24,669 bases of DNA, taken from assembly GCA_030830725.1 (NCBI GenBank), contig JAURMN010000044.1, positions 1 to 24,669 on the forward strand, given 5' to 3'. The notes under the pieces are model-generated. The model had not been told where the DNA came from, searched no databases, and was given only the letters and a program-made list of their open reading frames with translations. Numbering within the stretch: position 1 is the stretch's first letter; every line of letters begins with the position of its first letter. Below are positions 6,835 through 14,744 of this stretch, in pieces. Both the position numbers and the translations under genes were made by a program. The stretch comes from Balneolales bacterium (GTDB taxonomy: Bacteria; Bacteroidota; Rhodothermia; Balneolales; Balneolaceae).

Positions 6835-8202
6835 TTGAAGATTCTTATTGTCGGCGCCGGAGAAATCGGATATCACCTCGCCAAAGTGCTATCTCTGGAA
6901 AGTCATGACGTGACCGTCATTGACAATGAAAAAGAGAGCATTCGCCAAGCCCAAAATTTGGATATCAAAGTCCTCGATGGAGATGCCACGTCTGTTGATT
7001 GTCTTCGGAGAGCTTCTATCGAAAGTTCGGACGTCGTGATTGCCGTGACAAGTAATGATGAGGTGAATATGCTCACCTCCATGATTGCCAAAAAACTTGG
7101 AGTTTCCACAGTTATTGCACGGGTTCGAAATCCTGAAATCTCCCGCGAAGGATCGATTCTGGAACCGGCCGATCTGGGAATGGACGTCAGTATTCACCCG
7201 GAAGAACAAGCGGCCAAAGAAATTGTCATGCTACTCAAACGAAGTGTAGCCAGTGACGTCGAAGACTTGGCAGATGGTAAATTACAGGTGATTGGGATAC
7301 GCCTGGAGGCAAATTCTCCAATCGATAAGATGACAATTCAAGAATTTGCGCAAAAGCACACGGAATTTGCTTTTAATGTGGTGGCTATCAGTCGGAAAGG
7401 AACTCCGATTATGGCGCGGGGGAATAACCGATTCATGAAAGATGACCAGGTCTTTATCCTGGCAAAAAAAGAAGATATTCCACAGGTAATTGCTTCGACA
7501 GGACGTCGAGAAACCAGTTTTAATACCATCGTGATTGCAGAAGGCTCCGGAGTCGGAGAAATGGTAGTTGAAAAAATTCTACAGGATCCAGACCTGAAAG
7601 AACGGAAATGGCGGATCAAAATCATTCTTGATGATGAGGCAAAGGCAGAAGAAATGGCCGCCAAGATGCCCGAAAACATCATGGTGCTGAAAGGAAATCC
7701 AACCGATCCGGACCTATTAAACCTTGAAGGATTTTCGGATTCGGATGCCTATTTAGCTCTTACCGAAGATGAAGAATCCAATATCATCTCCTGCCTAATG
7801 GCCAAGCACCTTCAGGCACGAAAAGTGGTGGCTCTTATTTCTAAAAAAGATTATATCAACATTAGCCAAACCATTGGTTTGGATTCAGCTGTCAACACAA
7901 AATTGGCTGCTGCGAACGCGATTCACCGGTATATACGTCGGGGTAACGTACTTTCAATCACGTCATTGCACGGGATCGCAGCAGATGCCATTGAATTGCA
8001 AGTGGCCAAAGGAAGCAAGGTCTGTGGCAAAAAAGTGCATAAAATCAGCTTTCCAGGAAATTCCGTTGTGGGTGCAGTAACGAAGGCGGCTACTGGCGAC
8101 ATCGAAATTGCAACAGGGAATACAGTAATGGAAGAGAATGATAAAGTGATCATCTTTACGCTTCCTAAAAACTTGTCGGCGCTCTCTACGATGTTTCAGT
8201 AA
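6835..8202 (+). CDS. trkA: Trk potassium uptake regulator TrkA
   Basis: 455 residues, the usual length for the duplicated TrkA (E. coli 458). It is the cytosolic nucleotide-binding gating subunit of the TrkH potassium channel. The start is TTG at 6835, chosen because MKILIVGAGEIGYHLAKVL is the family N-terminus and no in-frame ATG sits near it. The layout is RCK_N (1 to about 125; glycine motif GAGEIG with Asp30 after the second strand), RCK_C (about 145-228), a second RCK_N (about 230-350; its glycine motif is weaker, reading EGSGVGE), and a second RCK_C (about 370-455). The first half is likely the better NAD(H)-binding site. trkH follows 72 nt downstream on the same strand, so the pair is probably co-transcribed. 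Confidence 0.96.
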   Translation: MKILIVGAGEIGYHLAKVLSLESHDVTVIDNEKESIRQAQNLDIKVLDGDATSVDCLRRASIESSDVVIAVTSNDEVNMLTSMIAKKLGVSTVIARVRNPEISREGSILEPADLGMDVSIHPEEQAAKEIVMLLKRSVASDVEDLADGKLQVIGIRLEANSPIDKMTIQEFAQKHTEFAFNVVAISRKGTPIMARGNNRFMKDDQVFILAKKEDIPQVIASTGRRETSFNTIVIAEGSGVGEMVVEKILQDPDLKERKWRIKIILDDEAKAEEMAAKMPENIMVLKGNPTDPDLLNLEGFSDSDAYLALTEDEESNIISCLMAKHLQARKVVALISKKDYINISQTIGLDSAVNTKLAAANAIHRYIRRGNVLSITSLHGIAADAIELQVAKGSKVCGKKVHKISFPGNSVVGAVTKAATGDIEIATGNTVMEENDKVIIFTLPKNLSALSTMFQ

Positions 8203-8274
8203 TCTGGTAAATCTCCTGGTAAAATCAGGAAAACCTCCAGGCAGAAAAGTTAACCTCCACCGAACCAAAGACCC

Positions 8275-9792
8275 GTGTCACGCAATCGAACACTTCTCAA
8301 ATTCTCTAAAGTTGCCTGGGTTCTGAGTCTACTTTTGCTTCTGCTTTCAGTCGCGCTCTTGTTTCCACTGATCGTAAGTCTGATTTACGGAGAAGGTTTA
8401 TGGCTATCCTACGCCCTCAGCATTGCGATTACCACTTCCGTTTCCGGTTTAGGGTGGTTTTTCTTCAGACCCTCTGAAGATGTAGATATCCGAGACAGGG
8501 AACTTAGTCTGCGGGAAGGGATTATGGTTGTGGGAGTCATCTGGATTCTTCTTTCTCTTTTTGGAGCTCTTCCATTTCGATTTTCGGGTGTATTAATGCA
8601 TTACACGGATGCTGTGTTTGAAACTGCAAGCGGACTCACTACTACAGGAGCCACGATTTTTGGCGGTGCCAGTTATGGAGGAGTACTAAATCCTGCCATT
8701 GAAGAGATTCCCAAAAGCTTACTCTTCTGGAGATCATTTACACACTGGATTGGCGGGATGGGAATTATTGTTCTTTCTATCGCAATTCTACCCCTTCTGG
8801 GAATGGGGGGAATGCAGCTTTTTCAAGCCGAATCGTCTCTTTTAGTCAGTGACAAACTCACACCCCGGGTGCAGGATACGGCTAAGCAACTCTGGATTGT
8901 CTATGCACTCATGACCCTTACCCAGTTTATTCTTTTATGGGTACACCCGTCGATGGACTGGTTTGAAGCAATCAATCACGCTTTTGCCACCCTTGCTACA
9001 GGTGGTTTTTCTACTCAAAATGCCAGCTTAGGCGCTCTTGATTCCCTCTATATCGAAATGGTGACACTAGTATTTATGTTTATGGCCGGGGTTAATTTTG
9101 TGCTCCATTTACGGGTATTCCGTGGAGAACCACTGGCATTATTTAAGAATGAAGAAGTCCGTTTTTACACCAAAATCACAGTTTTGGCTATTCTTCTGGT
9201 AAGTGCCTCTTTATGGAGAAGTAATTTTTATACCGTCGGTGACAGTTTACGATATGGGTCATTTCAAGTTGTTTCGATTATCACTACTACTGGATTTGCA
9301 ACGGATGATTTCGAACTCTGGAATTCTTTTGGACTCTTCATTCTCTTCTTGCTCTTTTTTACCGGAGGATGTGCGGGTTCTACAGCAGGTGGTGTAAAAA
9401 TGTTCCGATGGATGGTCTTGATCGAAAATGCAAAGAGGGAATTCAAACAAATTCTTCATCCCCATGCGGTTTTACCGGTTCGTCTCGGTAACAAGACAGT
9501 CGATAATGGCACACTTCGAACTGTTCTCTCTTTTGCGGTGCTCTACCTCATCACATTTGGGATTTGTGCACTTGTGATGTCTCTTTTTGGGTATGATTTT
9601 GCATCTGCCATTGGAGCTTCTATTGCCACACTGGGTAACATAGGACCAGGCCTTGGCGATTTTGGCCCAACAGATCACTTTGCCGGCGTTCCTTTGATTG
9701 GCAAGTGGATGTTGATTCTGTCTATGGTAATCGGTCGTCTGGAGATTTTTACCGTATTGGTCCTATTCTCTTCTTGGTTTTGGAAAGATTAA
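8275..9792 (+). CDS. trkH: Trk potassium channel/transporter TrkH
   Basis: 505 residues, beginning at GTG (8275-8277); the first transmembrane helix follows at about residue 14. It is an inner-membrane potassium uptake channel of the SKT superfamily. The four pore loops are visible: SGLTTTGATIFGG (about 119-131), ATLATGGFST (238-246), ITTTGFATDD (336-345) and ATLGNIGPGLG (451-461), each with the filter Gly. GGCAGSTAGGVKMFRW (364-379) is the conserved intramembrane segment before the D4 repeat, and the chain ends IGRLEIFTVLVLFSSWFW. It works with the neighbouring TrkA. Its stop overlaps that of the converging MMPL gene by a TTAA tetranucleotide. No Shine-Dalgarno sequence is evident. Confidence 0.96.
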   Translation: MSRNRTLLKFSKVAWVLSLLLLLLSVALLFPLIVSLIYGEGLWLSYALSIAITTSVSGLGWFFFRPSEDVDIRDRELSLREGIMVVGVIWILLSLFGALPFRFSGVLMHYTDAVFETASGLTTTGATIFGGASYGGVLNPAIEEIPKSLLFWRSFTHWIGGMGIIVLSIAILPLLGMGGMQLFQAESSLLVSDKLTPRVQDTAKQLWIVYALMTLTQFILLWVHPSMDWFEAINHAFATLATGGFSTQNASLGALDSLYIEMVTLVFMFMAGVNFVLHLRVFRGEPLALFKNEEVRFYTKITVLAILLVSASLWRSNFYTVGDSLRYGSFQVVSIITTTGFATDDFELWNSFGLFILFLLFFTGGCAGSTAGGVKMFRWMVLIENAKREFKQILHPHAVLPVRLGNKTVDNGTLRTVLSFAVLYLITFGICALVMSLFGYDFASAIGASIATLGNIGPGLGDFGPTDHFAGVPLIGKWMLILSMVIGRLEIFTVLVLFSSWFWKD

Positions 9793-12404
9793 TCCTTTCC
9801 AGTAGGCTCTTCAAGCTTAGTTAAGCCTTTCTCCTCCAAATATTGTAAAAGCGCCGGCATGAAGGTAATGGCCGTAAATAACGCCATTCCTATGCCCAAT
9901 ACAGCCATTTCCCCCAAGGAACGCAACCCCGGATGTGCCGTAAATAACAATCCGCCGAATCCCATCATGGTGGTAAGAGAGCCGATGGTAATATGTTGAC
10001 CTGTAGAACGGAGTACCGTGCGCAAACTTCGAATCCCCTCCTCACGATAACGCGATGCGATGTGAATCCCATTATCACATCCGATCCCCAAAATTGCAGG
10101 CAATACGACCAGGTTATAAAAATTGAATTTAAAATCGAGCAGTAACATGAGACCGAACAGCATAACCAACCCAATGGCCAATGGAATTGCCGCAATTAAT
10201 GACCAGCGAAAGGAGCCGAACGTAAACAACATAAAGATGAAGACTATTAAAAAGGTCCCTCCAACCATATAGGGACTCTCCCTTCGCATCAAATCGAGCA
10301 TTTCGGCAGCAACAAGTGACGTACTGGCTGCATAAACAGTTCGCCCGTTTGAGAGCTCAATCTCTCCTATCTCATTTTTAAAGGCAATAGAATTACGCCC
10401 GTCCGACAATCCGACTGATGGATAGACGATCACAAACTTACCCAATGTTCCCTCTTTGGTGACAAATCGATTTTTCAAAAACTCGGGGAGATCTGCTTCT
10501 TTGAGGGGTTTACGGGTTTGTGAGGCTTCGCGAAGTAAATCCAGGTCCTCATTCACTTGATCACGCAAGAACGGATCTTGAAGTAAGGATCGAATTTTGG
10601 CAATAGATTCAAGTTTTTGCTGCTCGGTTTGTTGATTGTAGGGAAATCTCTCCGTCAACGATTCAATATCACCAATTGTCGTAGATGGATCGATTTCTTT
10701 ACGTGCCTTCAGAGAGTCAACGATTTCGAAGACCTCTTCGTGAGTTTCTGCAAGGATATAAGCCGGGTTTCGACGTGTATCTTCGTCTACACCCGAAGCA
10801 AACTTGCGGAACTCGAGATACTCTGGGAATTCAGGTTCAAGTTTCCCAAATTCGTATTCAAATCGAAGATTTCCACTAAAAAAGAGGATAATGGCGGTCA
10901 GTAAAAATCCGGCAATTAGGATGGGTCTGCGTGCAGGAAATGTAAAAGAGGTGCTGGATTTGGATGCCTCAGCGTGAATATCCCTATTGCCTTTGGCAAT
11001 GGACTCTAGTAATTCGTCGCTCCCACCACCGCCTTTTTGATTCTGAACGGATATAAATCCAAACTGCTCAAATAGGACAATCAATGAGGGGAGGATAAAA
11101 AGCATACAGAGAAGAGCCAGCAGGATACCCAAACCCGAAATAAATCCGAACTCAGAGAAGCCTCTGAACTCCGCCACCATTAAAATTAGCAACGCACTGG
11201 CCGTTGTCAGTGAACTGGCCATAATTGCACTTCCTGTCGTTTCATATGTGGTCAATATTGACTCTTTGACCCCTAGCCCTTCTCCGCGCAGTTCCAAATA
11301 TCGAGCATAAAAATGAATACCGTAATCAATACCTAGTCCAAAGAGAATCACAAACAGGACCGCGGTCATGGTATTTAAACTATCAATGACCAACCCGGTA
11401 ATCCCAAAAGTGAGTAGAAGACTCATAATAAGAGGGAATCCGATCACGGCGACTGAAACCGGTGAGCGATAGAACTGGGCAAAGGCTATTTTCCAGTGGC
11501 CTGATCCCCCGTTAGATTTTAGCTTCGTACGGGAGCTTTTCACGAAGAAATAGACCATTACAAGCAGAATCACACTGGTCAATCCAGAGGCAAAACTCCG
11601 AAACACATCTCCCATTACCGAATTTAATTCGTCCAAATGCCGTTTGAGACGACCGCCAAATCGCACTTCCATTTCTGGATGAAAGGAAGAGGGTTCAAGA
11701 TTTTGAATCATAAAACCCATCTCTTCAAACATCATCTCGAGATATCGAATGTCACTCTTTGAGCCTGTAGGATAGAGCTGAATTACCAACAAGGTACTGT
11801 CCTCATTCACCGGATATTCAGTCGGAATAATCCGATTATAGGTTTTCCGAAAATGAGGCAACTCTTGCTCTTCTTGAGTATCCGTCTTCAATTCGGCAGT
11901 CTCCTCCACGGACTCTTCCTCTTCAAAAAGATCAAAAAAAAATGGATTCGCCTGCTCTTTTGCTTGGGTAATTTCCTCTTCTAAATAGGTCGTGATTTCG
12001 CCTAATTCCTCTTCCGTTGCAAGCCAGAGTGCATTTTCACGGAGGACCTTCGTGTCTCTTCGGAACTCAGCCCGCTCAAAGAAGGGCCTGTTTAGTCGCG
12101 TATCCATCTGTTGTAAAGCCCTAGCCATAAGACTGTCGGCAAAAGCAATATTGGCTTGAAAATCGGGTGATCGGACAGCTACTTGAAGGGTGGTTTCACC
12201 GCCCAGAGTTTCCTGTAATTCCTGCAAAGCCCTTACGGTAGGATGATCCTTGGGCAAAAGATTGGCCAGATCAGTATCCACTCGTAATCCTGTAGCAAAC
12301 CAACCGGCAACGATGGATAGTACGATGGCAATCGTGACAGCGAGGATCGGGTATCGAAGATTAATGAGGAGAATGGGCTTAAGAAAGTCCAGCAGCCTTT
12401 TCAT
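9789..12404 (-). CDS. MMPL/RND family transporter (HpnN-like)
   Basis: 871 residues with the two-fold RND/MMPL layout: TM1 (about 17-38), a large periplasmic domain, five helices (about 265-445), then a second TM (about 492-510), periplasmic domain and helix bundle. The sequence GLGIDYGIHFYARY (355-368) carries the Asp-Tyr pair of the MMPL proton relay. The second half has GIGCDNGIHIASRYRE, with Asn in place of Tyr. A Glu-rich insert (about 160-182) lies in the first periplasmic domain. MMPL proteins export lipids or lipid-like molecules using proton motive force; HpnN, which moves hopanoids, is one such family. No hopanoid-synthesis gene is in the window, so the substrate is unknown. It is separated from the upstream DUF3047 gene by 130 nt with a hairpin and a possible promoter. 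Confidence 0.88.
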   Translation of the reverse strand: MKRLLDFLKPILLINLRYPILAVTIAIVLSIVAGWFATGLRVDTDLANLLPKDHPTVRALQELQETLGGETTLQVAVRSPDFQANIAFADSLMARALQQMDTRLNRPFFERAEFRRDTKVLRENALWLATEEELGEITTYLEEEITQAKEQANPFFFDLFEEEESVEETAELKTDTQEEQELPHFRKTYNRIIPTEYPVNEDSTLLVIQLYPTGSKSDIRYLEMMFEEMGFMIQNLEPSSFHPEMEVRFGGRLKRHLDELNSVMGDVFRSFASGLTSVILLVMVYFFVKSSRTKLKSNGGSGHWKIAFAQFYRSPVSVAVIGFPLIMSLLLTFGITGLVIDSLNTMTAVLFVILFGLGIDYGIHFYARYLELRGEGLGVKESILTTYETTGSAIMASSLTTASALLILMVAEFRGFSEFGFISGLGILLALLCMLFILPSLIVLFEQFGFISVQNQKGGGGSDELLESIAKGNRDIHAEASKSSTSFTFPARRPILIAGFLLTAIILFFSGNLRFEYEFGKLEPEFPEYLEFRKFASGVDEDTRRNPAYILAETHEEVFEIVDSLKARKEIDPSTTIGDIESLTERFPYNQQTEQQKLESIAKIRSLLQDPFLRDQVNEDLDLLREASQTRKPLKEADLPEFLKNRFVTKEGTLGKFVIVYPSVGLSDGRNSIAFKNEIGEIELSNGRTVYAASTSLVAAEMLDLMRRESPYMVGGTFLIVFIFMLFTFGSFRWSLIAAIPLAIGLVMLFGLMLLLDFKFNFYNLVVLPAILGIGCDNGIHIASRYREEGIRSLRTVLRSTGQHITIGSLTTMMGFGGLLFTAHPGLRSLGEMAVLGIGMALFTAITFMPALLQYLEEKGLTKLEEPTGKD

Positions 12405-12432
12405 TCCGTACAGATCAAATTGAGTGAAAGAT

Positions 12433-12440
12433 CAAAGGTA
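12433..12440 (-). promoter_or_regulatory. Candidate -7 box for the MMPL gene
   Basis: The minus strand reads TACCTTTG, a full match to TAnnTTTG, 28 nt before the MMPL start codon. A TTG -33 element is not clear. This suggests the transporter can be transcribed apart from the genes upstream. Confidence 0.35.
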
Positions 12441-12498
12441 CGTGTTTTTTGGAAGAAGACAGAGTGTCCATTCCGGATTCAGGGTTTCTGGTCTAACT

Positions 12499-12520
12499 TC
12501 GAGTCCACATCTGGACTCGA
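12499..12520. terminator. Perfect 8-bp hairpin between the DUF3047 and MMPL genes
   Basis: Arms TCGAGTCC and GGACTCGA pair perfectly around a six-base loop (12507-12512). The hairpin begins 14 nt past the DUF3047 stop on the minus strand. No U-run follows on either strand, so it is not a standard intrinsic terminator; it could stop RNA decay, aid Rho-type ending, or be a protein site. Confidence 0.4.
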
Positions 12521-12534
12521 TAGTTGAGAATACG

Positions 12535-13338
12535 TCACTCATCTACCATTGAGTCCGGGTAAAAGATGATGTCGTCATAAGCCGCTTCCGCAACAGAGCC
12601 TGTACTGTTTCCATCACTTAAAATCAGAATCGCTAAGGGTCTTTCGGGAGCTTCTTCTCCAAAAAGTCTTCGATAATCTTCTGCAACATTACGTCGAAAA
12701 GTTTTCCACATACCAAGATGCTGAACTCCGGATTCTACCACTACAATTTTTTGATTTCCAAAAAAGAGTGAGGATTCATGTCCCTTGGGCAAGGTGCTGC
12801 TCCAGGTATATCGAATCGATTTGGGTACTTTTTTGAAGAACGCCACTTTTCCCATGTCAAACACTACATAGATACTGGCCGCAGCATCATTTCGTTTGTC
12901 ATCCATCTCAGATGCATTTTCCGGAAGTTTATTCACTCTCCATTTCCACGAGAGAATGGGTGTCTGTTCAAGGTGTAAGTTCGTTCGACGGCCCAAAGGG
13001 AAATTCATATGGTGGGCATCCGTATGGTTGTAAAATAAGAACCTATTCCCAGCCTCTTCGACGACTTCATAACGATATTTATAACTCTCCTCGGGAGAAG
13101 TTATCTGAACGGTAAAATCCCGGTTATACCAACCGGAAGGCAACTCCCCCAATGGGGTCGATTCAAAGTCTTCCACCAGAAGCCCGCCGCCTCCTGTACG
13201 AGCTAATGGCACCCTCACTTCTCTCTCCAGATCAGATTCTTTGGATTGAGCCTGTATCCATTCACCCGGCAGGAGAATAGTGCTCCCAACCAAAAAGAGG
13301 ATCCCATGAAAAAAGCTACCCATATTTCGATTTGTCAT
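12535..13338 (-). CDS. DUF3047 family secreted protein
   Basis: 267 residues with a signal peptide (hydrophobic about 9-24, probable cleavage after WIQAQ near residue 31), so the mature protein is periplasmic or surface-exposed. The DUF3047 pattern is clear: LSWKWRVNKLPENASEMDDKRNDAAASIYVVF (129-160) followed by KSIRYTWSSTLPKG (173-186), VVVESG, WKTFRRNVAEDYRRLFGEEAPERP (211-234) and a closing SDGNSTGSVAEAAYDDIIF (241-259). The fold probably resembles a carbohydrate-binding beta-sandwich (inference). The biochemical role of DUF3047 is not established. It lies in the envelope cluster, downstream of the LPG-synthase-like gene by 83 nt. Confidence 0.82.
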   Translation of the reverse strand: MTNRNMGSFFHGILFLVGSTILLPGEWIQAQSKESDLEREVRVPLARTGGGGLLVEDFESTPLGELPSGWYNRDFTVQITSPEESYKYRYEVVEEAGNRFLFYNHTDAHHMNFPLGRRTNLHLEQTPILSWKWRVNKLPENASEMDDKRNDAAASIYVVFDMGKVAFFKKVPKSIRYTWSSTLPKGHESSLFFGNQKIVVVESGVQHLGMWKTFRRNVAEDYRRLFGEEAPERPLAILILSDGNSTGSVAEAAYDDIIFYPDSMVDE

Positions 13339-13420
13339 ACTCTACCACCCATTATTCTCAAATTACAAAACATGTTTATCAGCATATCTCTTAACAAGAG
13401 ACCTAATTCTGACGTTCAAT

Positions 13421-13452
13421 TTCAGGTGATTTCACCTTCAGGTGATTTCACC
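13421..13452. repeat. Perfect tandem duplication of a 16-bp unit
   Basis: TTCAGGTGATTTCACC occurs twice with no gap (13421-13436, 13437-13452). Each unit contains GGTGA-TT-TCACC, an inverted repeat. It straddles the 3' end of the membrane-protein gene: the first copy read encodes VKSPE, the second is read in another frame as GEIT followed by the stop. Confidence 0.9.
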
Positions 13453-14348
13453 AAAAGAAAGGTTAGCATGTTGGCACCTCTCATCAAGATTAAATTGGCC
13501 GTTAAAAGACCTGCTATGGCTTCCATAGGAACGTCCACCAAGCCCGTCATTTTTAGTGCAATGGTTGCAAAAAGGGCGTCCGTACTTGGTAGAAACGGAA
13601 TTCGAGCCGCCAAATTTTGAACCGCTGAAAAAGTAAACCAAACGGCAAGAGAGATTTCAGGCTCTGCAACCCCCCATTGAACGATTTGCACCACATTGAT
13701 AAATAGAATGCGAAACGCATGAATCGAAAAAAGGCCCAGGCTTTCTTGCCATGACAAGGAGATAATACGTTTTCTAAATCGGTAAATTAAAAAAGAGGCG
13801 AGCAATACACACAGAAGGAGAAACACCTTGTTCCATAGGGAGATGGTTCCAACATAATCTGCCGGATTCAAGCTGCCTAACTGGATATAGACAAAAAGCA
13901 GAACAAGAGTAATGAATGTCGAGGCTACAGAAGAAAGAATGTTGTTATCCTTGATCAATAAAAATGGATCCTTCAGACCCTCTTGTAACTTTTTTTTCAT
14001 CCACACATAAAGGTATACCTCTCCGGAATAGCCCACCACATCCATATTTAGGACTTTCTTGCGTAGAAATACCGGGAAGATCATCCGAGCAGGTAGATCC
14101 CACCTTTTTCTGTATATAAAGAGTTCGAATAAGGGAAGCGAGAAATAATTGACCAGAAAGAGAAGGTAGAAGAGTGGTGTAACAGGCAGGGAGGACAGAA
14201 CATTGGCAATCCCGATTTCATAGAGTTGGTACCCCAAAAATGACAAGATTCCCACCTGAAAAGCCGTTCGGATGTATTTTTTTATCCGATTGGCTACTGG
14301 ATGCTCCGGATCTTGAAAAGGTTTTGTCAGTTTGGTGAATTTCCCCAT
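13422..14348 (-). CDS. Multi-pass membrane protein, LPG-synthase-TM/UPF0104-like
   Basis: 308 residues with about seven hydrophobic helices (around 31-47, 56-78, 137-157, 172-189, 205-224, 231-247, 277-299). VVGYSGEVYLYVWMKKKL (104-121) followed by a segment before a long helix, and AARIPFLPSTDALFATIAL (247-265), resemble the GE-x-x-x-AYLL-x-RR and P-x-x-PGG-type segments of the lysylphosphatidylglycerol synthase membrane domain family (PF03706). No soluble aminoacyltransferase domain is present. The family is linked to lipid handling, but the exact role is unclear. It starts 12 nt after the Wzi-like C-terminal fragment, so co-transcription is likely. Its last residues have been rewritten by the 16-bp duplication at 13421-13452. 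Confidence 0.65.
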   Translation of the reverse strand: MGKFTKLTKPFQDPEHPVANRIKKYIRTAFQVGILSFLGYQLYEIGIANVLSSLPVTPLFYLLFLVNYFSLPLFELFIYRKRWDLPARMIFPVFLRKKVLNMDVVGYSGEVYLYVWMKKKLQEGLKDPFLLIKDNNILSSVASTFITLVLLFVYIQLGSLNPADYVGTISLWNKVFLLLCVLLASFLIYRFRKRIISLSWQESLGLFSIHAFRILFINVVQIVQWGVAEPEISLAVWFTFSAVQNLAARIPFLPSTDALFATIALKMTGLVDVPMEAIAGLLTANLILMRGANMLTFLLVKSPEGEIT

Positions 14349-14360
14349 TGCAGCCCTGGT

Positions 14361-14744
14361 CTATCTAGTCGCTCTACCATTCAGCAACGCATCCAATTCA
14401 ATTCCAAGACGAAGAGAGCCAACAAAATGAAGGTCTTCAACGCCGGGCTGATGATCTTGATTTCGTACTTGGTTCACCCCAAAATCAGTATGAATCCAGA
14501 CGTGTTTTGAGCGAGTATAGCGAATTGAAAGGCCAGATCGAATCGTTTTTTCCACTACTCCCGTTCTCACAATAGGTAAGATCTCATCGCTGGCACGATC
14601 CGGTACGAAAGGCTGATTAATCTGCTGTTCTCCCTGATGCAAAATTCCAAGATAGGGAGCAATAATCCAGCCACTCCAAGCCTTCACGCCGTGAAGTGTG
14701 GCACGAAACTCGGTAAATACAAAATCGGTATTCTGCAAGGCCAG
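14361..14744 (-). pseudogene. C-terminal part of the Wzi-like gene, beyond an in-frame TGA
   Basis: These 127 codons plus a TAG stop (14361-14363) continue in exactly the same frame as the upstream Wzi-like ORF, directly after its TGA at 14745-14747. The coding sequence is undisturbed and shows the alternating pattern of outer-membrane beta-strands (for example TDFVFTEFRATLHGVKAW and VWIHTDFGVNQVRN). A TTG at 14736-14738 could start a separate peptide, but an isolated 125-residue barrel fragment without a signal peptide makes little sense. It is best read as the end of one gene of 564 codons, either broken by a recent nonsense mutation or expressed by readthrough of TGA followed by C. Confidence 0.75.
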
